NCBI GenBank assembly: GCA_964636945.1
Contig: CAZWVH010000006.1
Coordinates: 1-60,788 of the forward strand
Origin: CAZADA01 sp964636945
Lineage (GTDB): Bacteria > Pseudomonadota > Alphaproteobacteria > Caulobacterales > Maricaulaceae
Direction: 5' to 3'
Length of the DNA stretch: 60,788 nt
Part shown: positions 52,578 through 59,519 of the stretch, one piece after another
Layout of the letters: each line of letters starts with the position of its first letter
How positions within the stretch are numbered: the first letter of the stretch is position 1
The notes under the pieces: model-generated
The model's input: only the letters and a program-made list of their open reading frames with translations
Databases searched by the model: none
What the model was told of the DNA's origin: nothing
Position numbers and translations under genes: made by a program

Positions 52578-53278
52578 GCGGTCCTTTCATCACGCTCTAT
52601 CTCGCCATCACGCACATGAATTTGCCGTTGTGCACATGCGGCCACATCAGGCTCATGGGTGACGAGGATGATGGTGATGCCTCCTGCGTTCAGTTGTGCT
52701 AGCAGGTCCATAATTTCTCGCGATGTTTTTGTATCGAGCGCACCGGTGGGCTCATCGGCGAGAATGATGGATGGCTCGCGCGCCAATGCCCGTGCAATGG
52801 CGACGCGCTGTTGTTGGCCGCCAGACAATTGCATGGGGCGATGAGCCATGCGGTCCTCTAACCCGACCAACGTCAAACATTCAGCCGCGCGCGCGGCGAT
52901 GTCGACCCTATTGGTCCGCGCATAGCGCAAGGGTAGAAGCACGTTGTTCAGCGCCGAGGCGCGGTTGAGCAAATTGAACTGCTGGAACACAAATCCGACT
53001 GTTTCATTGCGCAGATCCGCCAACTCGTCATCACTGAGCGAGGACAGTTCGCGTCCATCGATCAAGAGGCGTCCGGAGGAGGGTGTATCCAAGGCGCCGA
53101 TTAGATTCATCAAGGTGGATTTTCCTGACCCAGACGGGCCCATGATCGCGGTAAGCTCCCCGCGATAAATGTCGAGATCTATGCCGCGCAGTGCGTGAAC
53201 CTGTTGATCGCCCATTGTGTACGTTTTGGTGACCTCTCGGCATGCGATCAACGCTTCGGAAGTGTGAGCGCCGGTCAC
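52574..53278 (-). CDS. ABC transporter ATP-binding protein (MacB/LolD family)
   Basis: This is a 234-residue ATPase. Walker A is GPSGSGKST, the Q-loop FVFQQFNLLNRAS, signature LSGGQQQRVAIARAL, Walker B IILADEP, and the H-loop His is in LVTHEPDVA. It uses a GTG start that overlaps the stop of the adaptor gene (TAGTG). It energises the split MacB-like permease encoded next. The family is the one with mechanotransmission across the periplasm rather than substrate passage through the membrane. Confidence 0.95.
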   Translation of the reverse strand: MTGAHTSEALIACREVTKTYTMGDQQVHALRGIDLDIYRGELTAIMGPSGSGKSTLMNLIGALDTPSSGRLLIDGRELSSLSDDELADLRNETVGFVFQQFNLLNRASALNNVLLPLRYARTNRVDIAARAAECLTLVGLEDRMAHRPMQLSGGQQQRVAIARALAREPSIILADEPTGALDTKTSREIMDLLAQLNAGGITIILVTHEPDVAACAQRQIHVRDGEIERDERTA

Positions 53279-54774
53279 TAGGAGCGATCCGCTTGGTGTT
53301 CGCGCACCCGCACGACGAACTCGTCACCTTCCTCGGCGCCGCCCAGAATTTCCACGTTAGTGCCGTCCGACAGCCCCACAATGATGCTTTGGCTGGCCAA
53401 GGCGTCATTTCCCGCCATCACATGAACGTCGACTACTCTCTGATTGATTCGGCGTTCGCGCATGGTCACGTAAGTGGCGAATTCTTCCTCCGTGAGATTG
53501 CGGCGCAGGACGCGTTCTGTGACGGCGACCATGCGTTCGCGCATGCGAGCCCGGTCAAACTGCGCGCCGACATCGCCAAACGATTCTTGAACGGAGCGAA
53601 ACTCCGCTTGTAGCTCCTCACGGATGGTGGTGCGGCGGGCCTCGTCAATATTGAGCTCGTCCAGGAGTCGGCCCATCATTGGGCCACCCCTCGGCCGAGC
53701 GCCAGGGCTCTGGCCGCCCCCGTCTGCGCTGGCGCGCTCGATCACTTCAGGCCCATTGCGCGGCGGGCGAAACCGTACAGCCGCGTCTGCAATCCGCAAT
53801 ACATCTTCACGCTTATCAGCGGTGATCTCCACATTGGCCGTCATGCCAGGAAGCAACCGCCCGCGTGGATTGGCCGCCGCGATGACCACCGTATACGTCA
53901 CAACATTTTGTAATTCTTGGCCGGCCAGGCGCACTTGTTCCACCACGCCTTCAAAGGCAATTTCAGGATAGGCGTCGACCCTAAACGACGCGGGATCGCC
54001 CGCATTGATGCCGCCTATGTCGGCCTCCACAACAGCGGCGTCGATGCGAATATCACCCAAATCCTGGGCGATCCGGAATAGAATTGGGGCCGACAGCGAG
54101 GCGGCGACTGTTTGGCCCACATCCACATTGCGTTCAATCACCACACCAGTGATGGGCGATCGGATCACCGTGCGCTCTAGGTCCACTTCGGCGGTTCGCA
54201 AAGCGGCGGTGCGTTGGGTCAACGTCGCCTCGGCGCTGCGATACTGCGCGCGTTCAAGCTCAAGATCAGCTTTCGCGACATCCAATTGACGCTGGGATTC
54301 CTCGAGAACCGAACGGGCAATGGCGTCCTCGGCAAACAATGCATTCTGCCGGGTAAAATCGCGTCTGATTTGCGCCAGATTGGCCTCGGCGCGCTTGATC
54401 GATGCTGATCGAACGGCCACATTCGCCTTGGCGCTTTCCACGTCAGCGCGTGCCGACTCCACCCGCGTCTCGAACGATTGTGGATCGATGCGGGCAATAA
54501 TTTGACCTTGGGTGACCTGTGTATTGAAGTCAGCGTTTAATTCTAAAATTTGGCCCGAAAGTTGAGAGCCCACTTCAACGGTTGTGAGCGCGCGTACAGA
54601 GCCGGCGGCCGAAACCAATCTGGCCACATCGCCTCGGTCCACGACGGCGGTCTCGATGGTAAACTTGGCGTTTGAGCCGTTTGGACGCCAACGGTGCGCG
54701 GTGCTTGCGCCGACAATGGCAATGACGGCGGCGCCCATTAAAACGCCGCCTAGCCGCCAACGTATCTTACGCAT
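53278..54774 (-). CDS. MacA-like periplasmic adaptor with extra helical insertion
   Basis: This is a 498-residue membrane-fusion protein, longer than the usual about 370-400 residues. An N-terminal signal anchor (LGGVLMGAAVIAIVG) is followed by the lipoyl half (EVGSQLSGQILELN), a coiled-coil hairpin (about residues 95-170), the second lipoyl half (RSPITGVVIERNVDVGQTV) and a barrel domain. About residues 345-455 contain an added Gly-rich linker (GGGQSPGARPRGGPMMG) and a helical segment (LNIDEARRTTIREELQ to LTEEEFATYVTMRERR) before the last barrel strands (VGLSDGTNVEILGGAEEGDE). It is the first gene of the leftward MacA / ATPase / permease / outer-membrane-factor operon. Confidence 0.92.
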   Translation of the reverse strand: MRKIRWRLGGVLMGAAVIAIVGASTAHRWRPNGSNAKFTIETAVVDRGDVARLVSAAGSVRALTTVEVGSQLSGQILELNADFNTQVTQGQIIARIDPQSFETRVESARADVESAKANVAVRSASIKRAEANLAQIRRDFTRQNALFAEDAIARSVLEESQRQLDVAKADLELERAQYRSAEATLTQRTAALRTAEVDLERTVIRSPITGVVIERNVDVGQTVAASLSAPILFRIAQDLGDIRIDAAVVEADIGGINAGDPASFRVDAYPEIAFEGVVEQVRLAGQELQNVVTYTVVIAAANPRGRLLPGMTANVEITADKREDVLRIADAAVRFRPPRNGPEVIERASADGGGQSPGARPRGGPMMGRLLDELNIDEARRTTIREELQAEFRSVQESFGDVGAQFDRARMRERMVAVTERVLRRNLTEEEFATYVTMRERRINQRVVDVHVMAGNDALASQSIIVGLSDGTNVEILGGAEEGDEFVVRVREHQADRS

Positions 54775-55002
54775 TCCTTCCTACCGCCCCCAATTGAACG
54801 CCGCCCTCATGCTCATGCTTAGCCGTCCTCCACTAAGTCGTCCATTGGGTTAAACGGCGCGTAGAGGCTAATTCCGTCAACGGTGAACCTCTATTTCGAA
54901 GGTTGTTGCAGCGCTATACGATCGGCGCTGCGCCAATGGGCCGGACAGATTGTCCAGCGAATGGGCCTCAGGCGAACTGGTTTGGCGTGAGCCATCCCAA
55001 GC

Positions 55003-55029
55003 TTGAATGGGGGCGGTTCGCGTTATAAT
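55003..55029 (+). promoter_or_regulatory. Sigma70-like promoter candidate
   Basis: TTGAAT (55003-55008) and a perfect TATAAT (55024-55029) are separated by 15 bp, short of the ideal 17. No clear gene follows for over 500 bp on this strand. It is either a chance match or drives a small RNA ending near the 55144-55176 inverted repeat. Confidence 0.25.
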
Positions 55030-55318
55030 CCGCGCGCCAATCCGTTCTCGCCGTGTGCGACAAGACATGAATACCTGTGCGGTGCTGCTTCGCGCGGCAA
55101 TGCGATAGCAGATGCTGAACCTTCAGTCTTTTTCAGCTCTCTGATTGGCGCTGGAATCGGGCGTGTTGGCGCCAATACCAATTAGCTTAATGCAAGGAAT
55201 ATGACCTGCCATTAACCATGAGCAAGTTGAACGGTCCGAGCTGAACCGGGCAGACAGGCCGGGTGAACTTGCTCCCGTTCCTGGGCCATCTGATCCGAGA
55301 AAATCCCGGCTGATTTGC

Positions 55319-55405
55319 TCAGGGTGGACTGCCTGATCCTGAGCTCATCATCAATGTCGCCGGCACTTCATAGCCGAGAGAGGAGTGTGCTCGCCTGGTA
55401 TTGTA
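55319..55405 (-). mobile_element. IS3-family transposase remnant (integrase C-terminus)
   Basis: On the minus strand a short frame reads YNTRRAHSSLGYEVPATL and then stops at 55319. This is the conserved end of the integrase core of IS3-type (OrfB) transposases, where the family text is 'YNxxRPHSSLGYxxP'. An in-frame stop lies just upstream and no further transposase sequence is found, so only about 30 codons survive. No terminal repeats could be assigned with confidence. Confidence 0.6.
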
Positions 55406-55566
55406 GGGGCGGCGCCATCACGGTGGGGATGAGGGTGCACCAAGCCGACCCCGCTCTGAGGTTTTGATGGATGATCAGGCGAGCGGCGTTCACCACATTC
55501 ATCTGCGCGCGTGCACTTTGTGTGACATCTGTTTGCATGGTTCACTGTTATGGCGCTTAAACGCGA

Positions 55567-55971
55567 CTATTTATCGTGGCGGCCCCGCATCCCGTTAAGT
55601 GTTTCTGCCGCAAAACTGGCGAGCATGGCCGATCGCTTTGGATTTTGTGCGATTGTGTATCCCAACACTGCACAAACGCCCAATGTGATGAACGGTCGGT
55701 CTCTGATGATGTCGCCAACGAGGAATTCGGGCAATTCAAGAAGGGAATTCGCTTTGGCTTGACGGGTTTGCTTGCGCCGGTGACGCAGCGCTTGCATCCA
55801 CGCAACGAGCACACCGCACAGTGCCGCGAACGCGCCCGCCACTGAGAACGCCGCCCACATGGGCCCGAATCTCGGTGAGAGCGCCCAAAACAGACCAACG
55901 CCTAATGCGGACAAACCGATGAAGACGGCAAACGCCGCCAACACCCCCAAGCCAAGTCTGGTTGCTAACAT
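55567..55971 (-). CDS. Small integral membrane protein (phage-holin/YqjE-like position)
   Basis: This is a 134-residue protein with two strong hydrophobic spans (about residues 7-32, LGVLAAFAVFIGLSALGVGLFWAL, and 36-60, WAAFSVAGAFAALCGVLVAWM). A basic stretch RHRRKQTRQAK and a third, weaker hydrophobic part (about 92-108) follow. It lies 3 bp after the DUF883-like gene on the same strand. In many proteobacteria DUF883 (ElaB/YqjD) genes are followed by a YqjE-like membrane protein, and this may be the counterpart, but I see no specific motif. Function is unknown. Confidence 0.7.
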   Translation of the reverse strand: MLATRLGLGVLAAFAVFIGLSALGVGLFWALSPRFGPMWAAFSVAGAFAALCGVLVAWMQALRHRRKQTRQAKANSLLELPEFLVGDIIRDRPFITLGVCAVLGYTIAQNPKRSAMLASFAAETLNGMRGRHDK

Positions 55972-55974
55972 GGC

Positions 55975-56286
55975 TTAACGGCTCATGAGCATTCCGAGGA
56001 CAAGACCGAGCCCGGCCGCCAGCGCACACGCGCCAAGCGGATTTCGGCGCACTTCCGCACGGGCATGGTCAGCCAACTCCCCAGTTCTTTCCTCAGCCAG
56101 ATGGGCAAGATGCTCGACACTTTTGGCTTCATGATGAACTTTGTTGCCCACAACAGCGGACATATCCTTGATAAGCCTTTGGACGTCAGACTTAAGGTCA
56201 GCGATATCGGTCTGTAGATCGTCCGTAGAAGTTGCTTTCGACCCAGCGCCTTGATCTCGCACACTGGATTCTGACCGCGTAGCCAT
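55975..56286 (-). CDS. DUF883 family (ElaB/YqjD-like) membrane-anchored protein
   Basis: This is a 103-residue protein. A disordered N-terminus (residues 1-20) precedes a helical coiled-coil region (DLQTDIADLKSDVQRLIKDM to about residue 80). A C-terminal membrane span follows with the family hallmark of Arg plus Asn-Pro before it (VRRNPLGACALAAGLGLVLG). A strong ribosome-binding site (AGGAGG) precedes the ATG. In E. coli relatives are tail-anchored inner-membrane proteins that bind ribosomes in stationary phase; that role is not shown here. It is followed closely by another small membrane protein gene. Confidence 0.85.
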   Translation of the reverse strand: MATRSESSVRDQGAGSKATSTDDLQTDIADLKSDVQRLIKDMSAVVGNKVHHEAKSVEHLAHLAEERTGELADHARAEVRRNPLGACALAAGLGLVLGMLMSR

Positions 56287-56511
56287 AGTGAAGTCCTCCT
56301 TTGTTTGTCTACCGATGTACTATAACGCAAAACTTTAGAACTCGTTCGTCGGTAAAGCACCACCGTATAACTTCATAGCGGTAAATCAGGTGTAACTGCA
56401 GAAAATTAAAGCACGTAAACAGGGGCATATCGCATTCATTTAGAATTGGCCGGAGCCTTGGTTCGGCCGCGGCGTTTCTCCAGCGTCAGTAACTCGATTT
56501 GGAGAAGCATC

Positions 56512-56896
56512 ATGATGTTACGTCAATTGACCGCTTGCAGCGTACTGGGATTAGCGGCGGCCGCAGGAGCAGGCGCATACGCTCAAGATCGTTATGGCGA
56601 TGATGGGCCGGGCGCACCGGGCTTATATTTTTCAGGCGGCTATTCGTACTTCAATTTTGAAGGTGACAACGGTCTGGACGCTGATGTGAACGCCCTCACG
56701 GGACGGGCCGGCTTTCAGTTTTCCCAGTTTTGATCGGTTAATGCTGATGCTAGTTTTGGCTTTGACGATGATCAGTTCGATTTTGATAGCGAAGAGGATG
56801 ACTTCGACCTCGACGACGATGACGATGGCGATCTTGACGATCTTTTGGAGGGGCCAGGCGATGCCGGCAAATTATGTTAGCCATGTTGGAGCTTGA
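56512..56896 (+). pseudogene. Outer-membrane beta-barrel protein, broken
   Basis: The ATG at 56512 follows GGAGAAG and opens a signal peptide (MMLRQLTACSVLGLAAAAGA) and a first barrel hairpin (LYFSGGYSYFNFEGDNGLD, then GRAGFQFSQF). A TGA follows at 56731. The same frame continues with barrel-like and acidic-loop text (ADASFGFDDDQFDFDSEEDD) to a stop at 56879. A neighbouring frame then gives NYVSHVGA and a stop at 56896. This pattern suggests a once longer porin-like barrel damaged by a nonsense change, a frameshift and loss of the 3' part. The extent of the original gene is inferred. Confidence 0.6.
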
Positions 56897-56926
56897 CTGG
56901 CGCGCATCCCGTCAACCAATTAAGCC

Positions 56927-57604
56927 ATGGCAAAAAAGGTCGACACACCCCGAATGCTCCGATTGATCATCACCGCTGTGGCCGCAATTGGCGGTGGCGT
57001 GGCCGCCGGCCGCCATGTGCTGGATAAATCCATCAAAAGCCGGGTGTCCACTGAGGTGGATGCCGCCAAAGAACGTGCGATACTTGAGCTCAACAAATCG
57101 GTCGACCGGGTGTTGGCGGAAAAGATCAGGACTTTTGTGATCAACGTCCTGATCAAAGTCGCCGTGGTTGCGGCGATCTATGTCGGCTTGCGACTCAACT
57201 ATCTGACGCCAGACGGATTTCGAGTCATTTCTCTGCTGGCGATCGCCGCGTTTGTCACGCGTGATGTGCTCAATGTGGCGCCATATGTGGTTCCCGCCTT
57301 TCGCTTGGCGCGGCGACATGGGTGGAGCCCACGCAAAATCGTCACCGAAACCGTGGCGGCCACCGTGTTTGAACGCGCCTACGCGGAAGTGTTGGTCGAG
57401 GCCGAAAAGGGGACCAACCGCATTTGGCTCGGCCTATCGAAGTATTCCGCCCATAGCTTGTCTGAGGAAGTCGCGCGCGCAGTCGCCGATGTTGTGGCTG
57501 AGGTCAGCTATAAACCCATACGCTTTCGCGTGTTGTTTGCGGTGGGGGTCTTTGTCACGTTGTCCCTGTTGTATACTGGCTTTGTATTCGTAATGTTGCG
57601 TTAA
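56927..57604 (+). CDS. Membrane protein of unknown function
   Basis: This is a 225-residue protein with an N-terminal hydrophobic segment (about residues 10-27, LRLIITAVAAIGGGVAAG) and two central spans (about 70-90 and 95-115). It also has a cytoplasmic amphipathic region rich in Ala/Glu (about 130-195, with RKIVTETVAATVFERAYAEV) and a C-terminal span (about 200-222, VLFAVGVFVTLSLLYTGFVF). I do not recognise the family. It lies 13 bp before a short leader frame and 48 bp before the second DUF6445 gene, so it could be in the same transcript. Confidence 0.75.
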   Translation: MAKKVDTPRMLRLIITAVAAIGGGVAAGRHVLDKSIKSRVSTEVDAAKERAILELNKSVDRVLAEKIRTFVINVLIKVAVVAAIYVGLRLNYLTPDGFRVISLLAIAAFVTRDVLNVAPYVVPAFRLARRHGWSPRKIVTETVAATVFERAYAEVLVEAEKGTNRIWLGLSKYSAHSLSEEVARAVADVVAEVSYKPIRFRVLFAVGVFVTLSLLYTGFVFVMLR

Positions 57605-57617
57605 GGAGGTGGACGCA

Positions 57618-57713
57618 ATGCCAGGCATTGCACAACGCCAGCTTCAATTATTGTGCCGATCCTTTCGGATTGTACCGCTAGACTCCGGGAGGTCCGTCCT
57701 ATCGCGCTTTTGA
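57618..57713 (+). CDS. Possible 31-residue leader peptide of the DUF6445 gene
   Basis: An ATG at 57618 has an excellent ribosome-binding site (AAGGAGGTGGACGCA). It opens a 31-residue frame (starts MPGIAQRQLQLL) that stops at the TGA at 57711-57713. That stop overlaps a TTG (57710) in the frame of the DUF6445 gene as TTGA. The arrangement could couple translation of the downstream gene, or be a damaged 5' end of it. The peptide itself matches nothing I know. Confidence 0.35.
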   Translation: MPGIAQRQLQLLCRSFRIVPLDSGRSVLSRF

Positions 57714-58393
57714 ATTCCAATCGCCGTCAATCGGTGGAGACCATTGGCGATGAGGCCAATCCAATCATTCTCATCGATGACGCCTTCGCTGATCCCATGG
57801 GCGCGCGCACTGCTGCCCAGAAGGTCAGATTTGGGAAGATCGGTCCGTTCTATCCAGGTATTCGCGCACCGTTGGCGCCAGCGTTTTCAGCTGCACTTTA
57901 TGCGGAACTGTCGGACATTCTGGAGGAACTTTATGGCCACGAAGCCAAGGGTCTTGTGGGGGAAAGCTTTTTTTCCTTGGTGACCACGCCGCCCAGTGAA
58001 CTCATGCCAATCCAAAGACTGCCCCACTATGACGGAATCGGGCGCGATCAGTTTGCGGCCATTGCCTATATGAGTGAAGACGATCTAGGCGGCACCGCAT
58101 TTTTTCGCCACCGCGCCACAGGATTTGAAACGGTGGACCAGACGCGCTTTGAGCCCTTTAAAGCCGCCTTAGAAGCCGATGTCAGCAAACACGGCCTTCC
58201 ACCCATGGAATACATGCTGAGCGGTGAGCCCCTGTTTGATCGTATTGCTGTTTATCCGCCCCGGTTCAACCGTTTACTGTTTTATCGCGGTATTCAGTTG
58301 CATAGCGGGTCGATCACGGCGCCGGATAAGCTATCGTCAGATCCGGCAAGGGGACGGCTCACCATCACATCGTTCTTCAAAAAGCCCAACTGA
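57653..58393 (+). CDS. DUF6445 family protein, 2-oxoglutarate oxygenase-like (copy B)
   Basis: This is a 246-residue protein if the GTG at 57653 is the start. A TTG at 57710, overlapping the stop of a short leader frame with a strong ribosome-binding site, is an alternative that removes 19 residues of low family support. Candidate metal residues are H125-x-D127 in RLPHYDGIGRD and H217 in QLHSGS, with Arg in GRLTITSFF. It is a clear paralogue of the protein at 45498 (shared LVTTPP, GGTAF[FY]RHR, GRLTI/L). It lies just upstream of a halogenase gene, repeating the association seen in the main locus. Confidence 0.85.
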   Translation: MPILSDCTARLREVRPIALLNSNRRQSVETIGDEANPIILIDDAFADPMGARTAAQKVRFGKIGPFYPGIRAPLAPAFSAALYAELSDILEELYGHEAKGLVGESFFSLVTTPPSELMPIQRLPHYDGIGRDQFAAIAYMSEDDLGGTAFFRHRATGFETVDQTRFEPFKAALEADVSKHGLPPMEYMLSGEPLFDRIAVYPPRFNRLLFYRGIQLHSGSITAPDKLSSDPARGRLTITSFFKKPN

Positions 58394-58493
58394 GAAAAAT
58401 GGCGGCAATTGACCAAATCGCGCATGCGCGGGGCTGATGCCAATTGGATTCAATGTAGACTGCTTTAATGGATCGCAGAAAGGTTAGTCGGCC

Positions 58494-59506
58494 ATGTCTG
58501 GTGCACCAAACGCGCCGCTNNNNNNNNNNNNNNNNNNNNNNNNNNNNNNNNNNNNNNNNNNNNNNNNNNNNNNNNNNNNNNNNNNNNNNNNNNNNNNNNN
58601 NNNNNNNNNNNNNNNNNNNAGTTTTTCATTGATGCGTCGGGCTTTCGCGGCCTCTTGATCGAGCAGGCCTTGAAGACCGGCTATCAAGACTGGACGCACT
58701 GGCTGCCGTGTGATCGCGCGGTCGCGGTCCCGTGCGCGCATGCGAGTGAAAAGTTGACGCCTTACACCCGCTCCACAGCGCGTGAGGCCGGTTGGCAATG
58801 GCGCATCCCGCTGCAGCACCGGACCGGGAATGGTTATGTCTACTCGAGTGGATTCATTGACAATGAAGCTGCAGCCGAGACCCTGCTCGCCAATCTCGAC
58901 GGCGCGCCATTGGCCGACCCTCGCGTGTTGCAGTTCACCACAGGCCGGCGGAACAAGTTCTGGCATAAGAATTGTCTGGCGATCGGATTGGCCGCAGGGT
59001 TCATGGAGCCGTTGGAGTCCACCTCGCTGCATCTGATTCACATGGGGATTATCCGCTTCATTGCGCTCTTCCCCAGCCGGGACGCCAGTCCGCTTTCAGC
59101 CGAGGAGTACAATCGGCTGACGACCGACGAATATGAGTGGATCCGCGATTTTCTGATTCTCCACTACCACGCCAATGAACGCACGACCGGCGAGCTCTGG
59201 CGGATGGTGCGCGAGATGAGCATCCCCGACCCACTGGCTTACAAGATCGAGCAATTCCGTCGCAATGCGCGTCTGGTCTCCTCGGGCATTGAGCTGTTCA
59301 GCAACCCCAGCTGGCTAGCGGTGTTTTTGGGGCAGAACATTATTCCCGAACGCTACGATACGTTGGCGGACGTTCGCGGCGTGGATGGCGCCAAGCATTT
59401 GGCGATGATCAAACACGCCATCGCTGAAGCGGCCGAGGCCATGCCCACCCATAGGCAATACATTGATCGCCATTGCAAAGCCGCCGAGCTGGGCGCGGTG
59501 GGCTAA
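58494..59506 (+). CDS. Flavin-dependent tryptophan halogenase homologue, interrupted by assembly gap
   Basis: The ATG at 58494 opens MSGAPNAPL, which fits the N-terminus of this family, before 100 N. After the gap the frame resumes at FFIDASGFRGLLIEQ and runs for about 295 residues to the stop at 59506. The WQWRIP signature and MEPLEST active-site segment are intact. Family proteins have about 200 residues before the DxSGF motif. The real gap must therefore be near 600 bases if the two ends belong to one gene, far more than the 100 N shown. The catalytic Lys region is in the missing part. The gene converges on another halogenase 13 bp away. Confidence 0.8.
58520..58619. other. Assembly gap of 100 N
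   Basis: Exactly 100 N stand between the start and the second half of a halogenase gene. The round length is the conventional placeholder for a gap of unknown size. It lies in a family present four times in this window, so repeat-related assembly failure is likely. Confidence 0.98.
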
Positions 59507-59519
59507 CCTGTTCCTTCTG

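Larger units (their letters stand above)
54775..55566. other. Long intergenic region without a convincing intact gene
   Basis: These about 790 bases include the macA upstream region, a TATAAT-containing promoter-like element (55003-55029), an 8-bp inverted repeat ATTGGCGC / GCGCCAAT (55144-55151 and 55169-55176), a 9-bp inverted repeat GAGCAAGTT / AACTTGCTC (55220-55228 and 55266-55274) and a scrap of an IS3-family transposase (55319-55405). Short open frames here lack ribosome-binding sites or recognisable content. It reads as an eroded insertion-element site. Confidence 0.5.

Noticed and set aside
55003..55185. A 60-codon plus-strand frame in the region after macA
   Set aside because: It begins inside the promoter-like hexamer, has no ribosome-binding site and matches no known protein.
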